A stretch of DNA of 64,000 bases from Gelidibacter maritimus (GTDB lineage Bacteria > Bacteroidota > Bacteroidia > Flavobacteriales > Flavobacteriaceae). The stretch lies in the NCBI RefSeq assembly GCF_014062315.1, contig NZ_JACGLT010000009.1, positions 110,737 to 174,736 of the forward strand, given 5' to 3'. Below are positions 44,066 to 52,329 of the stretch, one piece after another (the first letter of the stretch is position 1; the number at the start of each line of letters is the position of its first letter). The notes under the pieces are model-generated. The model worked only from the letters and a program-made list of their open reading frames with translations, was not told where the DNA came from and ran no database searches. A program made the position numbers and the translations under genes.

Positions 44066-45916
44066 TTAAAACTCAATGATCATCGACGTTTTTCCGTCAA
44101 TAGTCAAAGTGTCCTCCAAAGCTATTCTTTCATCTGATAACATTTCATTTCCATATTTTTCCGCACCAATCATTTCGGCAAAGCGCTTTAAATCTAAAGT
44201 TTGAGCTTTAGGATTGTTATTGATGATCACCATCACTTTATCGTCAGTATGGTATCTAAAATACACATAGACATTATTCTCTGGAACAAACTGCATAGTT
44301 TTACCAGAATGTATGACTGACTTCGACTTTCGCCAGTTGAAAAGTTTCTTTGAAAATTCAAAAAACTCAGTTTGCTCTGCCGTTCTTCCTTCTGCGGTAA
44401 ATGCATTCATAGGATCGCCTTCCCATCCACCAGGAAAATCACGACGGATATCACCATCACCCTTCAAGTCTCTATTCCCAACCATCCCCAATTCGTCACC
44501 ATAATAGACTTGAGGAATCCCTCTAACTGTTGCAATAAGCGTCATAATCATCTTATAGGTATTGATATCCGATCCGTAGATCTCACTGATCCGATTGGTA
44601 TCATGATTGCCCGCAAACACAAAAATATTGTTGATGTCTGGGTACAAAAAGTCATTCACAAAGTTCTCATAAGCTTTGATCATCCCTTTATCCCACCCTT
44701 GCTCATCTTCTGCAAACATTTCCAAAATGGCATCGTGGAGGGTAAAATCCATGACGGTTGGCAAATGGGAATTGTAATTATCAATGGCTCCTATTTTACT
44801 GTCTTTTTGCCAATAGGCCATTTGCGCCTGATTATGCATCCAAACCTCACCAGCGATATTGAAATTAGGATACTCGTCCATAATGGTCTTGGTCCATTCT
44901 GCAATTCCATCTTTATCATTATATGAATAGGTATCTACACGAAATCCGTCCAGATCGGCAAATTCAACCCACCAAATGGCGTTTTGAATCATATAGGTCA
45001 AGACCAAAGGATTTTTCTGATTGATGTCTGGCATAGTCGTATCAAACCATCCATTCATACAAGCTTCCTTATCAGCTTCAGAGGCGTTCGAATCAAATTG
45101 GGTGGTCATTCTATAGCTGCTTCTTTGAAATCCGTTTTCGCCATTTTCCCAATAATGAATCCAATCTTTAGATGGCAAATCCTGAATCATCCAATGCTTG
45201 CTACCCCAATGATTGGTCACATAATCCATGAGGAGTTTCATATCGCGCTTGTGCATTTCAGATGTCAATCGTTTATAATCCTCATTGGTTCCAAAGCGCG
45301 GATCAATTCTATAATAATCGCTCTGGGCGTAAGTGTGATACGAAAAGACAGGCTCATTGTCTTCCAGAAGTGGCGTACTCCAAATGGCTGTCACACCTAA
45401 GTCGTCCAAATAATCCAAATGATCAATAATGCCCTGAATATCGCCACCGTGGCGCCCTGAAAGCTCCTCCCGATTCACTTTTTCGAGTGTATCATCCGTG
45501 TTATCGTTATCAGGATTTCCATTGGCAAACCGATCTGGCATGATCAAATAAATCAGATCACTGGAATCGAAGCCTTTTCTTTGGGCAGAATTTTCACGAC
45601 GCGATTTAAACTCGTATGATTTGGTGCTCACAATTTTATTGTCCTCTGAAAATTGAATTTCATAGGTCCCAGGACTTACATTCTTGGTATTGATGGTGAC
45701 AAAAAGATAATTTGGGTTTTCAGTTTTTTGAATATCGGTAATTTGAATCCTGTTCGAAAAAGCCACGTCAAAGTGCGCGATATTCTTTCCATAAACCATC
45801 AATTGAAGTTCTGGGTTATGCATTTCCGACCACCAAAAAGGAGGCTCAATCTTTTCAACCTGCGAAAAAAGTGTCATGCTTAAAAGTAGTATTAAAATGC
45901 TCAATAAGTTCTTCAT
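44066..45916 (-). CDS. GH13 cyclomaltodextrinase/neopullulanase-like enzyme (SusA type), exported
   Basis: A 616-residue enzyme with a cleavable signal (MKNLLSILILLLSMTLFSQ). An N-terminal beta-sandwich (about 22-110; PPFWWSEMHNPELQLMVYG) resembles the domain of Bacteroidota cyclomaltodextrinases. The barrel has LLMDYVTNHWGS, LDGFRVDTYS (about 325), NIAGEVWMHN (about 355) and FAGNHDTNRISEIYG (about 435). It should open cyclodextrins and cut maltodextrins or pullulan in the periplasm, like SusA. It lies 40 bp after the GH65 gene in the same operon. Confidence 0.92.
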   Translation of the reverse strand: MKNLLSILILLLSMTLFSQVEKIEPPFWWSEMHNPELQLMVYGKNIAHFDVAFSNRIQITDIQKTENPNYLFVTINTKNVSPGTYEIQFSEDNKIVSTKSYEFKSRRENSAQRKGFDSSDLIYLIMPDRFANGNPDNDNTDDTLEKVNREELSGRHGGDIQGIIDHLDYLDDLGVTAIWSTPLLEDNEPVFSYHTYAQSDYYRIDPRFGTNEDYKRLTSEMHKRDMKLLMDYVTNHWGSKHWMIQDLPSKDWIHYWENGENGFQRSSYRMTTQFDSNASEADKEACMNGWFDTTMPDINQKNPLVLTYMIQNAIWWVEFADLDGFRVDTYSYNDKDGIAEWTKTIMDEYPNFNIAGEVWMHNQAQMAYWQKDSKIGAIDNYNSHLPTVMDFTLHDAILEMFAEDEQGWDKGMIKAYENFVNDFLYPDINNIFVFAGNHDTNRISEIYGSDINTYKMIMTLIATVRGIPQVYYGDELGMVGNRDLKGDGDIRRDFPGGWEGDPMNAFTAEGRTAEQTEFFEFSKKLFNWRKSKSVIHSGKTMQFVPENNVYVYFRYHTDDKVMVIINNNPKAQTLDLKRFAEMIGAEKYGNEMLSDERIALEDTLTIDGKTSMIIEF

Positions 45917-45956
45917 TTTATCTCATTTTTGAAGTTTTCATCAAATCATGATCCGA

Positions 45957-48263
45957 TTAGACGGTTACCATGTCATTCGGCTTTATGGTCACCACTTTTC
46001 CGTTGACCAAAATATCCATCGCTTTATCGCCTTCCAATTCAAGTTTTGTCTCGGTTTTACCTACATTTATTTTAAGAATTTGGTTCCTAAAATTGATTTT
46101 AAATGAGTAGGAATCCCATTGTTCTGGAATTTGTGGTTTAAAAGACAGTTTATCATCAATGACGCGCATGCCACCAAATCCTTCTACAATACTCATCCAG
46201 GTTCCTGCCATAGAGGTGATGTGCAAGCCTTCTTCCACCTCGTGATTGTAATCGTCTAAATCCAATCTTGCGGTACGTACATAAAACTGGTAAGCCTGTT
46301 CCATTCTACCCAATTTTGCAGCCTGAATGCTGTGTACACATGGCGAAAGGGAACTTTCATGAACCGTGAACGGCTCATAAAAATCAAAATGACGCTCCAA
46401 TTCTTCCATCGTAAATTGATCTTCGAAGAAATAAAACCCTTGAAGCGTATCTGCCTGTTTAATGTATGGCGAACGCAAAATCCGGTCCCAGGACCATGTC
46501 TGATTGATTGGACGTTCTGATCTTGGTAGATCTTTTACCGTAATCAACTCCTTGTCCAAAAACCCGTCTTGTTGCAAGTATACTTGGTGCTCTTCGGAGT
46601 ATGGAAAGTATATATTTGACGCAATTTCTTTCCAATCTGATAGTTCACTATCCAACAGTTTCGTTTTATCAACCACACGTTTTAAGTCTGATGCATAATC
46701 ATCCTTCATTTTTTCAATGATTTCTAACGTGTAATTAAGACACCATTGTGCGGTATAATTGGTATGAAAGTTATTGTTGATATTATTCTCATATTCATTA
46801 GGACCGGTTACCCCCAGGATGACATACTTATTTCTGTAAGTGGAAAAGGTGGCGCGTTGCTTCCAAAAACGTGCAATTGCAATCAAAACTTCCAATCCTT
46901 TTTCAGGGATATAACTGAAATCGCCAGTATAGCGGTGGAAATTAAAAATGGCAAAGGCAATGGCCCCGTTACGATGGATTTCCTGAAAGGTTATCTCCCA
47001 TTCGTTATGGCACTCTTCACCGTTCATTGTTACCATTGGGTACAAAGCCGCTCCATCTTTAAACCCGAGTTTTTCAGCATTTTCGATGGCTTTCTCCAAG
47101 TGATTGTAACGATAGGTCAATAGGTTTCTGGCAACTTCTTGATCTTTGGTGGCCATATAAAAAGGAATACAATACGCTTCCGTATCCCAATAGGTACTAC
47201 CGCCATATTTTTCACCTGTAAATCCTTTAGGACCAATATTCAAACGCGCATCCTTACCTATGTAGGTATGGTTGAGTTGCATGATATTAAAACGTATCCC
47301 CTGCTGCGCTCTGACATCGCCTTCAATAGTGATATCTGACATTTTCCAGATTTTAGCCCATGCTGCTTTTTGGTCTTCCAACATCTGATCGAAACCAAGT
47401 TTTGAAGCTTTACTCAAGGTTTTCTTTGCGACTGGAATTAGATCGTTCTTATCATGGTAGCGATCCACGGTATAGCCTCCAAATTTGGTCAAGGTTAATG
47501 TGTCATCCTTTTTGACCTGCGAACTGTATTCGAAAGCGATGGTTTTATCGGTTTTGTTTATGCTTTTATTGGCATTTACAACTTTACCATTTAAACTCAA
47601 CTGCGTTTGCATAGCGGTACACACATGAAAATTGGTGATCATGGTGTGCGACACAATATACGCTTGATCACCTTCAGAATCGACACTTAAAATATTCCAG
47701 AATTTATCATCCCAATTGCTGTCCTCGTTGGTAATTCCGGCATCGAGATATGGTTCAAAAACAATTTGAGCGTCATTATTTAAAGGTGTTATATTGTACT
47801 GAATCACGCCAACCTCATCCATATCCAAACTCAAAAAGCGTTTGGTTTCTACTTTTAGGTCGATGGAATTTTGAAGTGTCACCTCAAAACTTCTGGACAA
47901 CCAACCTTCTTTCATATTGAGTTCCCTTCTGAATTTTCGTACCTCTTTACAGGCTGCCAAATCCAAGGCCTCACCGTTGATTGTGACATTGATACCAATC
48001 CAATTAGGAGCGTTGAGCACTTTGGCGAAATATTCTGGATACCCGTTTTTCCACCATCCTACCCTCGTTTTGTCGGGATAATAAACACCGGCCACATAAC
48101 TACCCTGGAAGGTTTTTCCCGAATAATGCTCTTCAAAATTGGCGCGCTGGCCCATGGCGCCATTACCAATACTAAAAATACTTTCAGAAGATTTGAGACG
48201 ATCGGCTTCAAAGCCCTCTTCAATGATGGACCAATTGTTTGGTACGATATAATCTTGATTCAT
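45957..48263 (-). CDS. GH65 maltose phosphorylase (or related disaccharide phosphorylase)
   Basis: A 768-residue GH65 enzyme without signal peptide, hence cytoplasmic. An N-terminal beta-sandwich (FEADRLKSSESIFSIGNGAMG) is followed by the helical barrel: GGSTYWDTEAYCIPFYMAT, and the catalytic Glu in MNGEECHNEWEITFQEIHRN (near 418-424). It would phosphorolyse maltose to beta-glucose 1-phosphate and glucose. The nearby beta-phosphoglucomutase gene strongly supports a beta-glucose 1-phosphate product. Trehalose or kojibiose phosphorylase are possible alternatives, but the starch context favours maltose. A 230-bp spacer lies between it and pgmB, with a tandem repeat. Confidence 0.9.
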   Translation of the reverse strand: MNQDYIVPNNWSIIEEGFEADRLKSSESIFSIGNGAMGQRANFEEHYSGKTFQGSYVAGVYYPDKTRVGWWKNGYPEYFAKVLNAPNWIGINVTINGEALDLAACKEVRKFRRELNMKEGWLSRSFEVTLQNSIDLKVETKRFLSLDMDEVGVIQYNITPLNNDAQIVFEPYLDAGITNEDSNWDDKFWNILSVDSEGDQAYIVSHTMITNFHVCTAMQTQLSLNGKVVNANKSINKTDKTIAFEYSSQVKKDDTLTLTKFGGYTVDRYHDKNDLIPVAKKTLSKASKLGFDQMLEDQKAAWAKIWKMSDITIEGDVRAQQGIRFNIMQLNHTYIGKDARLNIGPKGFTGEKYGGSTYWDTEAYCIPFYMATKDQEVARNLLTYRYNHLEKAIENAEKLGFKDGAALYPMVTMNGEECHNEWEITFQEIHRNGAIAFAIFNFHRYTGDFSYIPEKGLEVLIAIARFWKQRATFSTYRNKYVILGVTGPNEYENNINNNFHTNYTAQWCLNYTLEIIEKMKDDYASDLKRVVDKTKLLDSELSDWKEIASNIYFPYSEEHQVYLQQDGFLDKELITVKDLPRSERPINQTWSWDRILRSPYIKQADTLQGFYFFEDQFTMEELERHFDFYEPFTVHESSLSPCVHSIQAAKLGRMEQAYQFYVRTARLDLDDYNHEVEEGLHITSMAGTWMSIVEGFGGMRVIDDKLSFKPQIPEQWDSYSFKINFRNQILKINVGKTETKLELEGDKAMDILVNGKVVTIKPNDMVTV

Positions 48264-48437
48264 TTGTTATAATTATTAAGCTATTCCGAGGATTGAAATA
48301 ATGGTATTGTCTTATTATAGGGTTCCTTTATTTCGTTCGGAATGACGTTTAGTGTTTTAATTTATTTTTAACCCCAAGGGACGCAAGTTTTTTATCAAGT
48401 GCCACAATGAAGTTGTTATTTTTTATTAGTTTTATAT

Positions 48438-48494
48438 CTTAATACTTGATACTTTGTACTTAATACTTGATACTTTGTACTCAATACTTGATCC
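48438..48494. repeat. 21-bp tandem repeat, about 2.7 copies
   Basis: CTTAATACTTGATACTTTGTA is repeated at 48438-48458 and 48459-48479, with a partial third copy reaching the pgmB stop. The rest of the 48264-48493 spacer holds nothing I recognise. Confidence 0.85.
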
Positions 48495-49150
48495 TACCTG
48501 TTAATTAATTCATTTAAAAAATCATCATCCATTTCCGTAAAATCGGAAAAGACATAATCTGCTTCATGAAGCGTGTTCTTATCGCCAATGCCAATGGAAA
48601 TCATTCTTGCATTGTTTGCCGCTTGAATTCCCGCCACCGCATCTTCAAAAACAATACAATGTTCGGGGGGAACATTTAAATGTTCCGCAGCTTTTAAAAA
48701 CACTTCGGGGTCTGGTTTGCCTTTGGTGACGTCGTTTCCATCGACGATGACGTCAAACTTTTCGAGGATATTGACTTTTTCCAAGATCATCCGAGCATTT
48801 TTACTTGCTGACCCCAAGGCGATATACTGCTTTTTCCCTCTCAGAAAATCTAAAGTTTTAGTGACATCAGGAAGAATTTCCTCTTCGTCCATTTTATCGA
48901 TATAGGTCAAATAATCATCATTTTTAAACGCCATAAGTCTTGTAAACTCAGCATCACTGATGCTTTTATTTCCCCAAACGAGAATTTTCTCCAAAGATTT
49001 GACTCTGCTGACCCCTTTGAGTTGTTCATTTTGATGCTCGGTAAAATCAATTCCGATAGTACCTGCCAGCTTTTTCCAAGCCAGAAAGTGGTACTTTGCC
49101 GTATCTACGATCACGCCATCAAGATCAAATATGAATGCTTTTTTAGTCAT
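48494..49150 (-). CDS. pgmB: Beta-phosphoglucomutase
   Basis: A 218-residue HAD-superfamily enzyme that converts beta-glucose 1-phosphate to glucose 6-phosphate. It has the motif FDLDGVIVDTAKYHFLAW (nucleophile Asp9, acid/base Asp11, cap-domain His), SASKNARMIL, the Lys-containing TKGKPDPEVFLKAAE and IVFEDAVAGIQAANNA. The cap domain motif LKGVSRVKSLE is specific to PgmB. Its start overlaps the transporter stop by 8 bp, so the two are translationally coupled. With GH65 it gives energy-saving maltose breakdown. Confidence 0.95.
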   Translation of the reverse strand: MTKKAFIFDLDGVIVDTAKYHFLAWKKLAGTIGIDFTEHQNEQLKGVSRVKSLEKILVWGNKSISDAEFTRLMAFKNDDYLTYIDKMDEEEILPDVTKTLDFLRGKKQYIALGSASKNARMILEKVNILEKFDVIVDGNDVTKGKPDPEVFLKAAEHLNVPPEHCIVFEDAVAGIQAANNARMISIGIGDKNTLHEADYVFSDFTEMDDDFLNELINR

Positions 49151-50675
49151 TTTTTATTGTATTTACTTTGTCATTTACCATTAGCGAAAGAAGTCCTGCC
49201 AAGATCATCGAGCAACCTCCAATCAATAAGGCATAAATAGGTTCGTTATTAAAAAACTTGGACACCATAAATCCAAGGATGGAAGCGGCCACCAATTGCG
49301 GAATCACAATAAAGAAATTGAATACGCCCATATAATAGCCCATTTTAGAGGCTGGAAGCGCTCCTGAGAGCATGGCATAAGGGACAGACAAAATACTGGC
49401 CCAAGCAATTCCGACGCCAATCATCGGTAACCATTCCATGGTGAAGGTAGTGGGATTGGTGATGAAATATAGTGACATCATCCCGAGTCCGCCAGCCACC
49501 AATGCCAAGAAATGCGTAAATTTTCGACTGGTTGCTTTTGCCAATAACGGTAATAAGAATGCTACAGCAGCAGCGATAATATTGTAGTTGGCAAACATTT
49601 CGCCCACCTGATTCGCACCGGTATTATAATCAATAGATGTGGTATCGGTCGTTTGATAGATATGTTCAGTAACGGCCGCAGTGGTGTAAATCCACATTGA
49701 AAACAACGAAAACCACGAAAAAAACTGAACCCAAGCCAATTGTTTCATAACCTTTGGCATCATCTGAAAATCATTCATAATATTCACAAAACCATTTCTG
49801 ACTTTGTTGGCCTGCAAATACCCTGATACAATTAGGGCTATTCCACCAGAAGTGATCAATCCAAAAGTGAGCACATAGAGATCCTTTTTCAGATCAAAAT
49901 TATATACCAAGTAACTGGACAACAAGCCAATGAACAAGATAATAAAGCCTTTGATCAGATGTGACTTTCCATTTTTTTGGTACCATTCTTCAGAAAAACT
50001 TTCACGTACAGGTTTGAATTCCTTTTCCTGCTCTTCAAAAATCTTCATTTCTTCAGGGGTGTATTCCTTAGATCTTAGGACCGTCCATAATACGGCTAGA
50101 AAAAAAGCAGCCCCACCGATATAAAATGAATATTTGACCGAATCTGGAATAATTCCCTCCGGCGCCGTATTGGCCACACCAAAATAAGTAAGGATCAATG
50201 GCAACTTAGAAGCCACATAGGCACCAATACCAATAAAGAAACTTTGCATGGCGAAGCCTTTGGTTCGTTGCTCATCCGGAAGATTATCTCCAACAAAGGC
50301 ACGGAACGGTTCCATGGATACATTTATGGACGCATCCAAAATCCAGAGCATTCCTGCTGCCACCCAAAGTACGGGCGAATTGGGCATGACGAACAAAGCC
50401 AACGAAGCAAAAATAGCGCCTATCAAAAAATATGGTCGTCGACGTCCTAAACGAGAATGCCAAGTCTTATCACTTAAATAACCAATAATGGGTTGTACAA
50501 TTAAACCCGTCAATGGCGCAGCCACCCAAAGAATTGGAATATCATCAATCTCGGCTCCTAAAGTTTGGAAAATACGGCTAACGTTGGCATTTTGTAGGGC
50601 AAAACCCATTTGGATTCCCAGAAAACCGAAACTCATGTTCCAAATTTCCCAAAATCCAAGCGTACGCTTTTTCAT
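49143..50675 (-). CDS. MFS sugar transporter, maltose/maltodextrin uptake (SLC45-like)
   Basis: About 510 residues from ATG 50675 (a TTG three bases earlier extends the frame). Twelve hydrophobic segments with the family motif GYLSDKTWHSRLGRRRPYFL between helices 2 and 3, an N-terminal FWEIWNMSFGFLGIQMGFAL and WILDASINVSMEPFRAFVGD resemble glycoside/sucrose-type SLC45 MFS proteins common in Bacteroidota glucan loci. It should import maltose or short maltodextrins by proton symport. First gene of the minus-strand arm, coupled to pgmB. Confidence 0.87.
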   Translation of the reverse strand: MKKRTLGFWEIWNMSFGFLGIQMGFALQNANVSRIFQTLGAEIDDIPILWVAAPLTGLIVQPIIGYLSDKTWHSRLGRRRPYFLIGAIFASLALFVMPNSPVLWVAAGMLWILDASINVSMEPFRAFVGDNLPDEQRTKGFAMQSFFIGIGAYVASKLPLILTYFGVANTAPEGIIPDSVKYSFYIGGAAFFLAVLWTVLRSKEYTPEEMKIFEEQEKEFKPVRESFSEEWYQKNGKSHLIKGFIILFIGLLSSYLVYNFDLKKDLYVLTFGLITSGGIALIVSGYLQANKVRNGFVNIMNDFQMMPKVMKQLAWVQFFSWFSLFSMWIYTTAAVTEHIYQTTDTTSIDYNTGANQVGEMFANYNIIAAAVAFLLPLLAKATSRKFTHFLALVAGGLGMMSLYFITNPTTFTMEWLPMIGVGIAWASILSVPYAMLSGALPASKMGYYMGVFNFFIVIPQLVAASILGFMVSKFFNNEPIYALLIGGCSMILAGLLSLMVNDKVNTIKND

Positions 50676-50678
50676 CAA

Positions 50679-51002
50679 AGTATATTTAAATTAATACTAT
50701 TGATAAGCGATAAAACTTATCAAAACTTATTTTTAAGAAGTGAAAATAAAGTTTTGATTATGTGGTAAAGATAGTAAAATTTTTAAATCTGCAATACTTT
50801 TTTGGTGTTACCCTAATTTCTACGGGTTATGAATTTGATATTTTAATGTGCCCTTGAATGGGAAATTCTACGGCCTGCCTATATAATCAGTGTCTATTGG
50901 ACGGTTTTCAAAAATTGATTTTAATCTTATGTCTTAAGTTTCTAAGTCTTAAAATCATATTCACTGTAAATCAATTGCCTACCAGCGTCGAAAAAGAATT
51001 TC
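50679..51002 (-). promoter_or_regulatory. Promoter region of the MFS-led operon with inverted repeat
   Basis: This 324-bp spacer has no gene. TTGATAAG (50700-50707) and CTTATCAA (50716-50723) are an exact inverted repeat, 25-48 bp upstream of the transporter ATG, and AAAACTTAT occurs twice with a 10-bp period (50712-50720, 50722-50730). This looks like a dimer-binding operator at the promoter of the minus-strand arm. Confidence 0.45.
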
Positions 51003-52043
51003 TTATTTGGTGGAGTTTCTTTCAACGAGTTCGGTTTCAATGACAATGGTAGTGTACTGCTCTTCTTCGGCTTCACGCTCAAGATTGTCTATTAGTAATC
51101 CTGCCGCCTTTTCCCCCATATCTTGTCCGTGCTGATTGACTGTCGTTAAACTGGGCGTAGCGTGCTTAGAAAGCACTCCATCAGTAAAGCCAATAAATTG
51201 AATCTCGTCTGGGATTTTCATACCCAAATTACGGGCAACTTTCATAGCGATAATGGCATATAGCTCATTTACGGCAAAAACACCATCGATGTTTTTATTG
51301 GTGTGAAATAAGCCCTCAATCTCCTTTTCGAGAGATTCCAAATGGTCTTCAGAAACCAGTTCGTCATCCACTTTCAGAATCAAATCGGTATCTGGAGTAA
51401 TTCTGTAATCTTCTAAAGCCTCCAAATAGCCCTGAGTTCGAAGTTTACCGACACTGACGTAGTCTTTTGTAGTAATAATAGCCACGTTTTTACAACCATT
51501 GGAAAGGAGTTTTGAGACCGCTTTTTTCGAACCTTTTACGTCGTCAATGATGACTTTATCACAATGAATGTCATTTACGATACGATCAAACATCACAATT
51601 GGCATCCCTTGGTTAATGGTTTCCTTGAAATGATGATAATCTTGTTGCTGTAATGTTTCTTTCGCAATGGAGAGGATAAAACCGTCAATACTGCCATTGG
51701 CCAACATTTGCAGGTTGATCACCTCTTTGTCAAAGGATTCATTGGAAAGCCCGATAATCACATTATACCCTCTTTTGTTTGCAACCAATTCAATGCCCCG
51801 GATAACCTTGGAAAAGAAATGATGCACAATTTCGGGAATAATGACTCCGATAGTTTTGGTTTTTCGGTTTTTCAGACTTAGTGCTATATTGTTAGGCCTG
51901 TAATTATATAGCTTGGCAAAAGCCTGCACTTTTTGCCGGGTATCTTCACTGATTTCAACACTGTCTCTCAGCGCCTTAGATACTGTGGAAATTGAGACAT
52001 CCAGCTCTCTTGCTATTTGTTTTAAGGTGATTTTTTTCTTCAT
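51003..52043 (-). CDS. LacI-family transcriptional regulator of the glucan locus
   Basis: A 346-residue LacI/GalR regulator. The N-terminal helix-turn-helix is TLKQIARELDVSISTVSKAL (4-23), followed by the hinge helix YRPNNIALSLKNRKTKTIGV and the periplasmic-binding-protein-like sensor domain (about 60-346). It lies between the two arms of the locus, divergent from susC and same strand as the MFS operon. It probably senses a maltose-type effector and binds the CGAAAACGTTTTCG palindrome at 52205-52218. Bacteroides uses SusR instead, but LacI-type regulators are usual in flavobacterial alpha-glucan loci. Confidence 0.92.
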   Translation of the reverse strand: MKKKITLKQIARELDVSISTVSKALRDSVEISEDTRQKVQAFAKLYNYRPNNIALSLKNRKTKTIGVIIPEIVHHFFSKVIRGIELVANKRGYNVIIGLSNESFDKEVINLQMLANGSIDGFILSIAKETLQQQDYHHFKETINQGMPIVMFDRIVNDIHCDKVIIDDVKGSKKAVSKLLSNGCKNVAIITTKDYVSVGKLRTQGYLEALEDYRITPDTDLILKVDDELVSEDHLESLEKEIEGLFHTNKNIDGVFAVNELYAIIAMKVARNLGMKIPDEIQFIGFTDGVLSKHATPSLTTVNQHGQDMGEKAAGLLIDNLEREAEEEQYTTIVIETELVERNSTK

Positions 52044-52204
52044 GATATCGTCTTGCCAAAATAGGATTTTTAAACGTCAATAATCTAATTAAAATTAATA
52101 ACAAATTCAACAACGCAAGCTAAAGTTATAGCATTGTTACTAATTGCTCTATTTTTTTGATTATATTTAGGTTACTTCCCCAAAACACAAAAAAGTTGTC
52201 AACA

Positions 52205-52218
52205 CGAAAACGTTTTCG
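52205..52218. promoter_or_regulatory. LacI-type operator palindrome
   Basis: CGAAAACGTTTTCG is a perfect 14-bp palindrome with a central CG step, the shape of LacI/GalR-family operators. It lies in the divergent lacI-susC spacer, 112 bp upstream of the susC ATG. A weak -7-like TAAGTTTA (52265-52272) lies downstream, so a position above the promoter suggests activation rather than simple blocking. The rest of the 52044-52329 spacer holds no gene. Confidence 0.75.
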
Positions 52219-52329
52219 CTAAAAATATGGCAACGAAATTTCTCAAATTCAATTTTAAATTACATAAGTTTAACCCAAGAAGTGAAAATATAAGTGAATT
52301 ATTAATACAATCAACTTTAAAAATAGTGT

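Noticed and set aside
44372..44926. 184-codon open frame on the plus strand
   Set aside because: Antisense to the 616-residue GH13 gene; a codon-bias shadow.
48438..48494. CRISPR array
   Set aside because: Contiguous 21-bp tandem repeat, no spacers and no cas genes.
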